Positions 51,619 to 61,420 of a stretch of DNA of 64,000 bases are shown one piece after another. This DNA is from Fusobacterium mortiferum ATCC 9817 (GTDB taxonomy: Bacteria; Fusobacteriota; Fusobacteriia; Fusobacteriales; Fusobacteriaceae), in contig NZ_GL987994.1 in assembly GCF_000158195.2 (NCBI RefSeq), forward strand, positions 678,343 to 742,342, in the 5' to 3' direction. Position numbers and translations under genes: made by a program. Each line of letters opens with the position of its first letter. Positions within the stretch are counted from its first letter, which is position 1. Under the pieces are notes generated by a model that saw nothing but the letters and a program-made list of their open reading frames with translations, did not search any database and was not told the origin of the DNA.

Positions 51619-52347
51619 ATGTATAGTGCTAAGGATAGAATGATAATAGCTTTGGATTTCCCAACAGCTGACCAAGCAAAAGAGCTTGTAGAAAAAATTG
51701 GAGATGGAGCAACTTTTTATAAAGTTGGATTAGAACTTTTCTTAAACTCTAAAGGAGAGATAATAGAGTATCTTTCTGCTAAAGGGAAAAAAGTTTTCTT
51801 GGATTTAAAATTCCACGATATTCCAAATACAACAGCTATGGCTTCTGTGTTTGCTGCTAAGCAAAATGTATTTATGTTCAATGTACATGCTAGTGGTGGA
51901 AGAAAGATGATGACTAAAGTTGCAGAAGAGGTTAAAAAAATAAATCAAGATAACCTTGTAATAGGAGTTACAGTTTTAACAAGTTTATCAGTAGAAGATG
52001 TAGAGGAGACTTTCCAATCAAAACTTTCTCTTGCTGATTTAGCTTTAAACTGGGCAAAACTTGTAAAAACATCTGGATTAGATGGAGTAGTATGTTCTCC
52101 ATGGGAAGCTAAACTTATAAAAGATACTTGTGGAAAAGATTTCAAAACTGTGTGTCCAGGAGTAAGACCAAAATGGTCAGCTACAAATGACCAAGAGAGA
52201 ATAATGACTCCAAAAGATGCAATAATAAATGGTTGTGATTTCTTAGTAGTAGGTAGACCAATTACTAAAAATGAAGACCCAGCTAAAGCAGCACAAATGG
52301 TAGAGGCAGAAATCTTAGAAGGAATGAAAGAGGCAGGATTATGCTAA
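51619..52347 (+). CDS. pyrF: Orotidine-5'-phosphate decarboxylase
   Basis: 242 residues from ATG 51619; GAAAGGAG directly precedes it, so the in-frame GTG at 51604 is not the start. Active site FLDLKFHDIPNTTAMA with the Lys/Asp network, GVVCSPWEAKLIK, VCPGVRPKW, and FLVVGRPIT phosphate loop. Removes CO2 from OMP to make UMP. Its stop overlaps the pyrC start. Confidence 0.96.
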   Translation: MYSAKDRMIIALDFPTADQAKELVEKIGDGATFYKVGLELFLNSKGEIIEYLSAKGKKVFLDLKFHDIPNTTAMASVFAAKQNVFMFNVHASGGRKMMTKVAEEVKKINQDNLVIGVTVLTSLSVEDVEETFQSKLSLADLALNWAKLVKTSGLDGVVCSPWEAKLIKDTCGKDFKTVCPGVRPKWSATNDQERIMTPKDAIINGCDFLVVGRPITKNEDPAKAAQMVEAEILEGMKEAGLC

Positions 52348-53555
52348 TAAAAAACTGTAGAATTCTAATTGATGGAGTAGAAAAAGTTACAGATATATTA
52401 ACAGCAGATGGGAAAATAATAGAGATATCGGAAAATATTCCAGAAGGAAGATTAGAGGTAGTAGATGCTAAAGGAAAATGGGTAATTCCTGGAGTGGTAG
52501 ATGCTCATTGTCATATGAGAGACCCAGGACTTTCTCATAAAGAGGATTTTATGACTGGAAGTATGGCTTGTGCTAGAGGTGGAGTTACTACATTTATTGA
52601 TATGCCAAATACAATACCAGCTGTAACTACTTCTGAAATATTTGAAGAAAAAAGAGCTATGATGGTTGGAAAATCATATGTAGACTATGGATTTAATTTT
52701 GGTGGAAGTAGAAACGATAACAGTGAAGAGATAAAAAAAGTAATAGATAAGGTTGCTTCTACAAAGATATTTTTAAATATGTCTACTGGAGATATGTTAA
52801 TAACAGAAGATAGTGTTATAGAAAATATTTTTAGAGAATCAAAAATTATATCTGTACATGCTGAAGAAGAGATGGTAGCCAAAGCTATTGAGCTTTGTGA
52901 AAAATATGATAAACCATTATATCTATGTCATCTATCTAAAGCTAGTGAAGCTAAGATGTTAAGAGAAGCAAAGGCTAAGGGATTAAAAGTTTACGGAGAA
53001 GTTACTCCACACCACCTTTTCTTAAATGTAGATGATGTAAATGCTGATGAGAGAAGTTCAATGTTACTTAGAATGAAGCCAGAATTAAAAACTAAAGAGG
53101 ATAATGAGGAGTTATGGAAAGCTCTTGCTGATGGAACTATTGATACAATAGGAACAGACCATGCACCTCATCTAATAGAGGAAAAATTAGCAAAACTTAC
53201 TTTTGGTATACCTGGAGTAGAAAACTCACTTGAGATGATGCTGAAAGGTGTAGATGAAGGGAAAATCTCAATGGCAAGACTCATTGAGGTAATGTGTACA
53301 AAACCAGCTGAAATTTTTAATATAGCAAATAAAGGAAAAATTCAAGTTGGATATGATGCTGATTTAGTAATAATAGATAGAGAAGATAAGTCAGCTATAA
53401 AAGATGATGATGTAATAACTAAAGCAAATTGGACACCATATGAAAAATTTAATAGAGGTGGAAGAGTTGTTACAACAATTTTAAGAGGTCAAATAGTATA
53501 TTCAAATAAAGAGTTTTATGGAAAATATGGGAGGGAAATTAATTATCATGAGTAG
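52341..53555 (+). CDS. pyrC: Dihydroorotase, class I
   Basis: 404 residues. Metal site VDAHCHMRDPGLSHKEDF (HxH), FIDMPNTIPAV, VHAEEE, LCHLSKASEA, TPHHLFL, TDHAPH with catalytic Asp, and FNIANKGKIQVGYDADLVI. Interconverts carbamoyl-aspartate and dihydroorotate. It overlaps pyrF by 7 bases and pyrE by 8, so translation is coupled. Confidence 0.96.
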   Translation: MLIKNCRILIDGVEKVTDILTADGKIIEISENIPEGRLEVVDAKGKWVIPGVVDAHCHMRDPGLSHKEDFMTGSMACARGGVTTFIDMPNTIPAVTTSEIFEEKRAMMVGKSYVDYGFNFGGSRNDNSEEIKKVIDKVASTKIFLNMSTGDMLITEDSVIENIFRESKIISVHAEEEMVAKAIELCEKYDKPLYLCHLSKASEAKMLREAKAKGLKVYGEVTPHHLFLNVDDVNADERSSMLLRMKPELKTKEDNEELWKALADGTIDTIGTDHAPHLIEEKLAKLTFGIPGVENSLEMMLKGVDEGKISMARLIEVMCTKPAEIFNIANKGKIQVGYDADLVIIDREDKSAIKDDDVITKANWTPYEKFNRGGRVVTTILRGQIVYSNKEFYGKYGREINYHE

Positions 53556-54171
53556 AGCAAAAGATGTAGCAAAATCATTATTAAGCACAGGAGCAGTAAA
53601 ATTAAATGTAAAGGAACCATTTACATTTGTATCTGGAATCAAAAGTCCAATCTATTGTGACAATAGAAAAATGATAGGATATCCTGTTGAAAGACAAGTA
53701 GTAGTAGATGAGTTTATAAAAAAATTATCTGAAAAAGATTTTGATGTAGTAGCAGGAACAGCAACTGCTGGAATTCCTTGGGCAGCTTTTATAGCACAAC
53801 TGATGAATAAACCAATGAGTTATATAAGAGGAGAGAAAAAAGCTCACGGAGCAGGAAGACAAATAGAAGGAGCAGATTTTGAAGGAAAAAAAGTTATTGT
53901 AATTGAAGACTTAATCTCTACTGGGGGAAGCTCAATAAAAGCTGTTGAAGCTGCTAGAAATGAAGGAGCTAAAGAAGTAGAAGTACTAGCTATCTTCTCT
54001 TATGAGTTTGATAAAGCTTATAAAAACTTTGGAGAAAAAAATATCAAATGGGAAACTTTATCTAACTTCACAGCATTACTTGAATTAGCAAAAGAAGAAA
54101 AATATTTAACTGAAGAGGAAGCTGAAATAGCTGCTTCTTGGAATAAAAATACAGATACTTGGGGAAGATAG
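53548..54171 (+). CDS. pyrE: Orotate phosphoribosyltransferase
   Basis: 207 residues from ATG 53548 (GGGAGGG upstream, spacing 12). FTFVSGIKSPIYCDNRKM, GTATAGIPWAAFIAQ, MSYIRGEKKAHG, and PRPP loop VIVIEDLISTGGSSIKA. Converts orotate and PRPP to OMP. Last gene of the operon. No clear terminator seen before the next promoter. Confidence 0.96.
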   Translation: MSRAKDVAKSLLSTGAVKLNVKEPFTFVSGIKSPIYCDNRKMIGYPVERQVVVDEFIKKLSEKDFDVVAGTATAGIPWAAFIAQLMNKPMSYIRGEKKAHGAGRQIEGADFEGKKVIVIEDLISTGGSSIKAVEAARNEGAKEVEVLAIFSYEFDKAYKNFGEKNIKWETLSNFTALLELAKEEKYLTEEEAEIAASWNKNTDTWGR

Positions 54172-54181
54172 GATAAACCTC

Positions 54182-54210
54182 TTGACTTTTAATAAAAGTT
54201 ATGATATTAT
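54182..54210 (+). promoter_or_regulatory. Promoter of the Mn riboswitch and P-type ATPase
   Basis: TTGACT at 54182-54187, 17-base spacer, TATTAT at 54205-54210 with TG at the extended position. Start near 54217. Confidence 0.78.
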
Positions 54211-54239
54211 TATTTAAGTAAATAGAAAAAGATATTTGT

Positions 54240-54335
54240 ATTAAGAGGGAGTAGTTGAAAATATAGTATCAACATCACGGAGTCTAGGACTTTCTGGTAC
54301 TGTATACCCAAGTGGTAACAAGACTTTTAGTACGG
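54240..54335 (+). promoter_or_regulatory. Manganese (yybP-ykoY) riboswitch
   Basis: Core loop AGAGGGAGTAG (54244-54254), followed by the variable stems, and the second conserved strand GGTAACAAGACTTTT (54314-54328) match the yybP-ykoY aptamer. The 3' strand of the aptamer is shared with the left arm of a terminator, so Mn2+ binding would free the gene. The following gene is a P2-type cation ATPase, a usual target. Confidence 0.85.
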
Positions 54336-54368
54336 AGTTTATATACTTCGTATTAAAAGTCTTTTTTT
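54320..54368 (+). terminator. Riboswitch-controlled terminator
   Basis: AAGACTTTTAGTACG pairs with CGTATTAAAAGTCTT (one G-T pair) and is followed by TTTTTTAT. It overlaps the last strand of the manganese aptamer. Confidence 0.88.
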
Positions 54369-54411
54369 ATTAATTAAGTAAATATAAAATAAAATTATAA
54401 AAGGAGGATTT

Positions 54412-57006
54412 ATGAAAAACTATTTTTCAAAATCAAAAGAGGAAGTTTTACAAGAACTTCAAGTAACTGAAAATGGACTGAATAGTCAAGAGGTGAAGGA
54501 AAGAGTTAAAAAGTATGGTAAGAACCAACTAAATGAAGAGGAGAAGATAAGTACTCTAGCAGTTTTTTTATCACAGTTTAAAGATTTTTTAGTAATCATT
54601 CTAATAATTGCTTCTATTATTTCTGCTATATCTGGAAATATAGAGAGTACAATAGTTATTCTTGTGGTAATAGTAATTAATGCTATACTTGGTACTGTTC
54701 AACATATCAAGGCTGAAGAATCAATTAATAGCTTAAAATCTCTATCTTCTCCTAAAACAAAGGTTTTAAGAAATGGTGAAAAAGTTGAGTTATCATCAGA
54801 AGAGATAGTTCCAGGGGATATTATTTTTATAGAAGCTGGAGATTTAGTACCTGCTGATGGTAGAGTATTGGATAGCTTTTCACTACTTGTAAATGAGAGC
54901 TCTCTTACTGGAGAATCTGAAGGAGTAGAGAAAAAAAGTGATGTAATTGTGGCTGAAGAGCTAGCATTAGGAGACCAAAAAAATATGGTTTTTTCTGGAA
55001 GTTTAGTAAGCTATGGAAGAGGAGTAGTATTAGTAACAGCTACTGGTATGAATACAGAGCTTGGAAAAATTGCTAAATTATTAGAGTCAACAAAAGAAAA
55101 AACTACTCCATTACAAGTTTCATTAGATAACTTTGGTAAAAAATTATCAATAGGTATAATTATATTATGTGGAATAATATTTGTAATGAACTTATTCCAT
55201 GGTGTAAATATATTAGATTCGTTAATGTTTGCTGTGGCTTTAGCAGTTGCTGCTATACCAGAGGCACTTAGCTCAATAGTTACTATTGTATTGGCAATAG
55301 GTACTCAAAAACTTTCTAAAGAGAATGCTATTATTAAAAATTTAAAATCTGTAGAAGCTTTAGGTTGTGTAGGAGTAATATGTTCTGATAAGACAGGAAC
55401 ACTTACACAAAATAAGATGACTGTAAAAAAAGTTTATGTAAGTGGAAGAGTTTTAGAAGATAGTGGATTAGATTCTACAAGATTAGCTGAAGATATTATC
55501 TTAAAAGAATCAGTATTATGTAATGACGCTACTACTGAAGTAGGAGATCCTACTGAGATAGCTTTAATAAATCTTGCTGAAAAATATAGTGTAGGATATA
55601 AAGAGTTAAAAGAAAAATATCCACGTATATCAGAGATACCATTTGACTCAGATAGAAAACTTATGAGTACTGTTCATGAGATAGATGATAAAATAATAAT
55701 GTTTACTAAGGGAGCTTTAGATTCTTTACTTCCAAGATTAAAATCTATCATTCATGGAAGTGAGATAAGAGAGATAACTCCTGAAGATATAAAAGAGATA
55801 GAAAATATAAATACTATGTTTGCTGAAACAGGGCTTAGAGTATTAACTTATGCTTATAAAGTATTAGAGTGTGAAAAAGATATTTGTCATGATGATGAAA
55901 ATGGATATATCTTTGTTAGTCTAGTAGGTATGATAGATCCACCAAGAGTTGAATCAAAAGAGGCAGTAGAAAAATGTATAATGGCTGGAATTAAACCTGT
56001 AATGATAACTGGAGATCATAAAGTTACAGCTAGAACAATAGCTAAAGAGATTGGAATCTATCAAGAAGGAGATAATGTTCTTGAAGGAGTAGAGGTAGAA
56101 AAAATGTCAGATGAAGAGTTAAAAGAAAAAGTTGCTCATACATCTGTATATGCTAGAGTTTCTCCAGAACATAAAATAAGAATAGTAACAGCTTGGCAAT
56201 CACTAGGAAAAATTTGTGCTATGACTGGAGATGGAGTAAATGATGCTCCTGCATTAAAGAGGGCAGATATTGGAATAGCTATGGGAATAACTGGAACAGA
56301 GGTTTCTAAAGATGCTGCTTCTATGATACTTGCTGATGATAATTTCTCTACAATAGTTAAAGCTGTTACAACTGGAAGAAATATCTATGCTAATATTAAA
56401 AACTCAATAAGATTTTTACTTTCTGGAAATACTGCTGCTATATTAGCTGTAATTTATTCATCATTTGCTGGATTACCAGTAATATTTGCTCCAGTGCATC
56501 TATTATTTATAAATTTACTTACAGATAGTTTACCAGCTATAGCTATTGGAATGGAACCATCACATGGAGAGGTTTTAAAAGAAAAGCCAAGAGATCCTAA
56601 AGAACCAATTCTTACTCAAGCACTTTCTAGTAGAATTTTAGGAGAGGGATTATTGATAGCTATATTTGTAATGGCAGGATTCTATTTAGGATATGGAGAG
56701 ATGAAAGATGCTCTTAAAGGAAGTACAATGGCTTTTGCTGTACTATGTTTAGCAAGATTATTCCATGGATTTAACTGTAGAGGAAATAGTTCGATTTTTG
56801 GACTTGGATTTATGAGCAATCCATTCTCAGTTGTTGCTTTCTTAATAGGATTTGTATTATTAAGTGGAGTTTTAATGATACCAGCTTTACATGGAGTATT
56901 TGAAGTAGCTCCTTTAGGGATGAATGACTTATTAGCTATCTATGGATTAGCATTTATTCCAACTGTTATTATTCAAGCTGCTAAATATTTTAAATATAAG
57001 AGATAA
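54412..57006 (+). CDS. P2-type cation ATPase (Ca2+ or Mn2+ exporter)
   Basis: 864 residues of the P2A (SERCA/PMR1-like) type. N-terminal cation-ATPase domain SKEEVLQELQVTENGLNSQEVKERVKKYGKN, actuator SSLTGES, membrane helix 4 AIPEALSSIVTIV, phosphorylation site CSDKTGTLTQNKMTV, hinge MTGDGVNDAPALKRADIGIAMG, and helix 6 NLLTDSLPAIAIGMEP. It should pump Ca2+ or Mn2+ outward. The Mn riboswitch in front favours Mn2+ as the main physiological ion, like lactococcal YoaB. Confidence 0.93.
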   Translation: MKNYFSKSKEEVLQELQVTENGLNSQEVKERVKKYGKNQLNEEEKISTLAVFLSQFKDFLVIILIIASIISAISGNIESTIVILVVIVINAILGTVQHIKAEESINSLKSLSSPKTKVLRNGEKVELSSEEIVPGDIIFIEAGDLVPADGRVLDSFSLLVNESSLTGESEGVEKKSDVIVAEELALGDQKNMVFSGSLVSYGRGVVLVTATGMNTELGKIAKLLESTKEKTTPLQVSLDNFGKKLSIGIIILCGIIFVMNLFHGVNILDSLMFAVALAVAAIPEALSSIVTIVLAIGTQKLSKENAIIKNLKSVEALGCVGVICSDKTGTLTQNKMTVKKVYVSGRVLEDSGLDSTRLAEDIILKESVLCNDATTEVGDPTEIALINLAEKYSVGYKELKEKYPRISEIPFDSDRKLMSTVHEIDDKIIMFTKGALDSLLPRLKSIIHGSEIREITPEDIKEIENINTMFAETGLRVLTYAYKVLECEKDICHDDENGYIFVSLVGMIDPPRVESKEAVEKCIMAGIKPVMITGDHKVTARTIAKEIGIYQEGDNVLEGVEVEKMSDEELKEKVAHTSVYARVSPEHKIRIVTAWQSLGKICAMTGDGVNDAPALKRADIGIAMGITGTEVSKDAASMILADDNFSTIVKAVTTGRNIYANIKNSIRFLLSGNTAAILAVIYSSFAGLPVIFAPVHLLFINLLTDSLPAIAIGMEPSHGEVLKEKPRDPKEPILTQALSSRILGEGLLIAIFVMAGFYLGYGEMKDALKGSTMAFAVLCLARLFHGFNCRGNSSIFGLGFMSNPFSVVAFLIGFVLLSGVLMIPALHGVFEVAPLGMNDLLAIYGLAFIPTVIIQAAKYFKYKR

Positions 57007-57057
57007 TTTAGATGAAATATAAAATATTAACTAAAAATTGTTATTAGTCAAAAAATT

Positions 57058-57103
57058 AGTCACTTTAAACTAGCTAAAATAGCTGGTTTGAGGTGGCTTT
57101 TTT
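57058..57103 (+). terminator. Intrinsic terminator after the cation ATPase
   Basis: AGTCAC-AAAC-AGCT on the left pairs with AGCT-GTTT-GTGGCT on the right, interrupted by small bulges, and is followed by TTTTTTT. Confidence 0.75.
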
Positions 57104-57312
57104 TAGAGTGATTTTATGGGCTTAGAGAGGTATATTTTTTAGCCATAGTTTTATATCAAAAAGTTTTTAAAAAGCTTTTTAGAGGTATTTTACGAGGTCG
57201 TTTTTTTAAAGAAAAAATTTGAAAATTAGAAAAAAGATAAATTAAATAAAGTTTTTGTTTAATAGAGAAGTTAAAAGAGAAAAATAAAAAAATTAGATTT
57301 TAGAAAAAATAC
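57104..57312 (+). other. Non-coding stretch before the helicase operon
   Basis: No gene seen. It has TTTTATATCAA and CTTTTTAGAGGTATTTTACGAGG, similar in order to the stretch at 18300-18345, and then a very A-rich tract leading to the promoter. Confidence 0.4.
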
Positions 57313-57341
57313 TTGACGGTCTCAGAGACCAGATGTATGAT
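57313..57341 (+). promoter_or_regulatory. Promoter with an operator palindrome in its spacer
   Basis: TTGACG at 57313-57318, 17-base spacer, TATGAT at 57336-57341. The perfect palindrome GGTCTCAGAGACC occupies 57318-57330, directly between the two elements. A repressor bound there would block polymerase. The palindrome is GC-rich compared with its surroundings. Confidence 0.75.
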
Positions 57342-57373
57342 AAGAAAAAATATAAAAGAAAGAGAGAGATAAA

Positions 57374-60300
57374 ATGATAAAATATGATATAGAATTTGTA
57401 GCTGAAATGACAAGATATACCAAAAGAAAGATAAATCAGTTGAAAGGGATATATCAAGAGGCTCGTAATGGAAAGACAGATAATCCATTACTATCTCCAA
57501 TAGAAAAGATAGTAACTTTAGATGATTTAAAATTACTATATCTCTATGATTATTATAGAAAGTTTTCTAATACTGGTGAAATAGAGCCAATAAAAAATAG
57601 AATATTTAAAGAGTTAGAGATTAGAGATGGAGATTTAGATGAGTTAGTAAAAGAGATATTAATAGAAGATGGAAAAAAGGAATATCTAAGTAGAATAGAT
57701 GCTGGAGGGACTTATCTTACTTTACTTGCTAAAGATAATTTAATTACTGATGAAGAGTTAGATAGTGATTTTATAATTGAAGATACAACAGAGATAGATG
57801 GGGAAAATGAGTGTAAAAAAGTAAAAGGAAAACAAATATTAAATAGTAGTTCTCCATTAATAGATATATTTATAGAGAGAAGTTATTATAAAAATGGACT
57901 ATTTTTAGTACAACATCCAACGGGAAATGGAAAGACTTTTGCTTTGGAAGAAACTGTGGTAAAACTTCTTGAAGATATGGAGAGATTGGAAGAAAGAAAG
58001 ATAATTATCTTAACAGGAAATAAGGTAAATAGCAAACCTATATTTAAAAATATTGAGAAGAAACTAGAGAGTAAGGGAATAGGTAAAGATAAAATACTCT
58101 ATCTAAATTCTGCTACTGAAAAATTTCAAGAGAAAGATTTTTTAGAGAAGGTTAAAAAGAATTTAGAAGAGAGAAAATATGAGAGATTTTTTAAATTGAC
58201 AAGTAAAAGTGAAAAAATTAAGGTAATGGTAAGAGATATCACTGCTTTATCTGATATAAACAGAGAGATTTATGGAAGAGAAAAATTAGTTGAAGAAGTT
58301 TTAAAGGAGCTAACTAGTTGGATAAATATATTTCTTGAAAATATAAATAAAAATCAAGTGAAATATGAAAAAATAGCTATACCAGAGTTTTATTTTGAAT
58401 TATATCCTATGCTTGATGAGAAGAATTTTGAGAAAAAAGTATATGTAATGACAATATCAAAATTTTTATATGGGTATAAAACAAAAGAGAGGACAAAGTA
58501 TTTTTATGAGGATAAAAAAAATCTGTATTTTATAGATGAGATAGATAGTAGTAAAAGTTTTTTTGTAAATTATATTCTAGATAAAAAAACACTGAGTATA
58601 AAGAATATTGTTCAAAATTATTATAAAAGATGGATTTCTACAAGAGATATGAGAGAAGCTTTTATTAGAAAAGTATATGATGTATTAAAATCTAAAGTTG
58701 GAGGAAAAGATAGCATAGTAAGTGCCAAAGAGTTAAAATTTTTAAGAGATAAAGTAAAGGAATATAGAAAGAGAGGCACAGAGTTAAATAAGATATATAA
58801 TTTGAATAAAAATTACATATACTTAGAAGAAAAAATGAATATAGATTTATTCCAAGACGATAACTATATTTTTGTAGATAAAGATAAGAATGAGATATTT
58901 TTAGATAGAAGAGAGGAGATATATGTATCTACTAAAAAAGGACAAGTAAAACTTGGAAATTTTATTGAGGATTTATATGAACATTTTTATGAGGAGTTTC
59001 ATAAAATAATTGATTTTTTCTATGAGAAATTAAAGAAGAAATTAGAAAGCGAAAGTAAGATATATCCTGATGAGGTAATATTAAAAGAGATACTTCAACA
59101 TTATCGTTTTAGTGATGAGGAGCTAGATACAATAATAAAGGAGCATCAAAACTTTTATAGATATAGAAGTAATATAAAGTTTATAAATAAAAGTGAAGGG
59201 TATAGATATATCAATATTGCAGAAGAAAATAGCGAATATTACGAAAATCAAAGAGCAATGATAAATTATTATCAGATGTTTGTAACTCCAGAGAGTATGT
59301 TGAGGGATATATGTAGAAATAATATGGTAATAGGAATTTCAGCAACAGCTCTATCTAAGACAGTAGTAGGAAATTTTAATTTAAGATATTTAGAAAATTT
59401 TTTAGGGGATAATTATTACACTTTAACTAAATCTGAAAAAAGAATCTTAAAAGAAAATTTGATGGAAATAAATCAATATGAAAAAGGTGTTAAAAGAAAA
59501 TTACACATATATGATTCTTACTCTTCAATAAGTAGTGAAAATTGTAGAGCTGAGATAGAAAAATTAGAGGGATTTGAAAATCTAAAAAGATTTATGGAAG
59601 AGAATGAAAAAGAAAATGTAGTTACTATCTTACTAAGAAAATTGAATAAAGAATATAGTGAGAGTGGAGATAAAAATAGAGATGAGGATTTGAAAAAGAG
59701 ATTGACATATAAGATTTTTGTATTTTTAAATTTTCTTTTAGATAATGACAGTAGTAGTTTAGTTTTTCTTTCAAATAGAATAGAGAGTGTAAAAGACGAG
59801 TTAAGTAAGATAATAGATGAGATGAAAAAGGAAAATGAGGAAAGAAGATTTTTACCAGAGGGATTTAAAGAGATATATTTTGAATCTTTAAATGCTAGAG
59901 GAATAGAGAAACATTTTGGAGAGCAAGAGGAAAAACTAAAAGAAAAATTAAAAGAGGAAGGGGTAAAAGTAATACTATATACAACTTATCAAAGTAGTGG
60001 TATAGGGGTAAATTTGAAATATCAGTATAATCCTCAAAAAGAAAAAGAGTTGATATATCCTGATGAAAAACTTTTTAAGAAATATAAATTTTCAAAAGAT
60101 GAGAAAGATTTTGATGAGATAGCTCTAGAGGAGAAAACTTTTTTACTTCCAGTACAAGAGAAAATAGAAAATAGAATGAGAGAGGTACTCTATATCACAC
60201 AATTAGAGGAGAGTGAAGCTATAACTTCAAAACAAAAGGCTTATATGCTAAATAGTGGAAGAGTAGACAAAAAACTTAGTGAGTATGCTACTACCAATGA

Positions 60301-61420
60301 TTATGTAGAAAATCAGATGAGTTATTTGATACAAGGATTAGGAAGAGTAAATCGTACTAAGGTAAAGAGCAAAAAGAGAAATATCTATATTACTTCAAAG
60401 ATTGAAGATACTTTGGAAAGATTTAGAAGAGATGAGAGAGATGTTATTGAGGATATGGAATTTTTATTAAGAGAAGTAGATAAAAGAATTCCAGAAGATA
60501 AAAAAGAGATAAGAGAGATAATAAAATTAAATAGAAAAGCTGAAGCATTATGGGCTAGTAATTTTTTACAAAAAATAAAAAAATATAATAGAATTATAAG
60601 AAAAAACAAAACAGTGGAGAGTATAGATAATTTAAGAGAATTAGTAAAAAATTATGAAACTTATAGGGAGTATATAGTAGCTAATCCTACAACTAATATT
60701 TCTAAGAGAAAAGATGAGTTGTATCTTGAAGTAGAAAGTCCAATAAATAGTTACTCTGTAATGGGATATAGTGGTAAAGATTTTTCAAATATAGAGTTAG
60801 GAGCAGAGGGACAATTTTCCTTTAGAGGAGCTAAATTAGATATTTTAAGTGAAATACCAGAATTAAAATCTCTCTTTGAAAAAAGAATAGGAAAATTTTA
60901 TAAAAATAGAAGAGTACTATTACCATATGTATATCAAGCTATATTTAAAGGAAAGATTGGAGAAATTATAATAGAGGAGATTTTAAAAGTTTTTGGAATG
61001 AAGTTTCTAAGTAGAGACGAGGTTATTGAAATTGGAATGTATGAAGAGTTTGATGACTTTACTCACTGTGGTTACAGTATAGATTATAAAAATTATGATT
61101 TAGATAATTTTTATAATAGAGATAAGTTATATGAGAAAATTTTAGGACAGATAGCTAGAAAAAATAACTTTATAAGCAGAGAGAGAAAATGTTTTATTAT
61201 AAACTTATTGCCACCAACAACAGATATTCCAAATGATAAATTAAGATATTATTTGATAGATAGAGAAAACTATGATACTCCAATTAGAGTAAATGATTTT
61301 GAAAGAGCAGAGATAATAGCTATTCCATCACTTTTAAAGTATGATGAAAAGAAAAAGGGAATGATAATAGATAGAGAGTTAGTAAGATTAGTAGTAAGTT
61401 ATTTGAAGGGGGATATATAG
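57374..61420 (+). CDS. Large superfamily 2 helicase with C-terminal nuclease-like domain
   Basis: 1348 residues. Helicase core: Walker A HPTGNGKT near 181-188, DEID box in YFIDEIDSSKSF near 386, SAT motif in GISATALSK near 656, YQSSGIGVN near 873, and arginine-finger motif QGLGRVNRT near 987. Long charged helical inserts lie between motifs. Residues ~1190-1270 look like a PD-(D/E)xK nuclease: GEIIIEEIL, then SIDYKNYDL (D-x-K), then KILGQIARK. It probably unwinds and cuts nucleic acid. It shares an operon with the next gene (stop and start adjacent). Not matched to a named defence family; possibly part of a mobile element or antiphage module. Confidence 0.75.
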   Translation: MIKYDIEFVAEMTRYTKRKINQLKGIYQEARNGKTDNPLLSPIEKIVTLDDLKLLYLYDYYRKFSNTGEIEPIKNRIFKELEIRDGDLDELVKEILIEDGKKEYLSRIDAGGTYLTLLAKDNLITDEELDSDFIIEDTTEIDGENECKKVKGKQILNSSSPLIDIFIERSYYKNGLFLVQHPTGNGKTFALEETVVKLLEDMERLEERKIIILTGNKVNSKPIFKNIEKKLESKGIGKDKILYLNSATEKFQEKDFLEKVKKNLEERKYERFFKLTSKSEKIKVMVRDITALSDINREIYGREKLVEEVLKELTSWINIFLENINKNQVKYEKIAIPEFYFELYPMLDEKNFEKKVYVMTISKFLYGYKTKERTKYFYEDKKNLYFIDEIDSSKSFFVNYILDKKTLSIKNIVQNYYKRWISTRDMREAFIRKVYDVLKSKVGGKDSIVSAKELKFLRDKVKEYRKRGTELNKIYNLNKNYIYLEEKMNIDLFQDDNYIFVDKDKNEIFLDRREEIYVSTKKGQVKLGNFIEDLYEHFYEEFHKIIDFFYEKLKKKLESESKIYPDEVILKEILQHYRFSDEELDTIIKEHQNFYRYRSNIKFINKSEGYRYINIAEENSEYYENQRAMINYYQMFVTPESMLRDICRNNMVIGISATALSKTVVGNFNLRYLENFLGDNYYTLTKSEKRILKENLMEINQYEKGVKRKLHIYDSYSSISSENCRAEIEKLEGFENLKRFMEENEKENVVTILLRKLNKEYSESGDKNRDEDLKKRLTYKIFVFLNFLLDNDSSSLVFLSNRIESVKDELSKIIDEMKKENEERRFLPEGFKEIYFESLNARGIEKHFGEQEEKLKEKLKEEGVKVILYTTYQSSGIGVNLKYQYNPQKEKELIYPDEKLFKKYKFSKDEKDFDEIALEEKTFLLPVQEKIENRMREVLYITQLEESEAITSKQKAYMLNSGRVDKKLSEYATTNDYVENQMSYLIQGLGRVNRTKVKSKKRNIYITSKIEDTLERFRRDERDVIEDMEFLLREVDKRIPEDKKEIREIIKLNRKAEALWASNFLQKIKKYNRIIRKNKTVESIDNLRELVKNYETYREYIVANPTTNISKRKDELYLEVESPINSYSVMGYSGKDFSNIELGAEGQFSFRGAKLDILSEIPELKSLFEKRIGKFYKNRRVLLPYVYQAIFKGKIGEIIIEEILKVFGMKFLSRDEVIEIGMYEEFDDFTHCGYSIDYKNYDLDNFYNRDKLYEKILGQIARKNNFISRERKCFIINLLPPTTDIPNDKLRYYLIDRENYDTPIRVNDFERAEIIAIPSLLKYDEKKKGMIIDRELVRLVVSYLKGDI

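Noticed and set aside
57300-57500. Minus-strand 66-residue frame over the helicase promoter
   Set aside because: It crosses the promoter and the start of a clear large gene and has no signals of its own.
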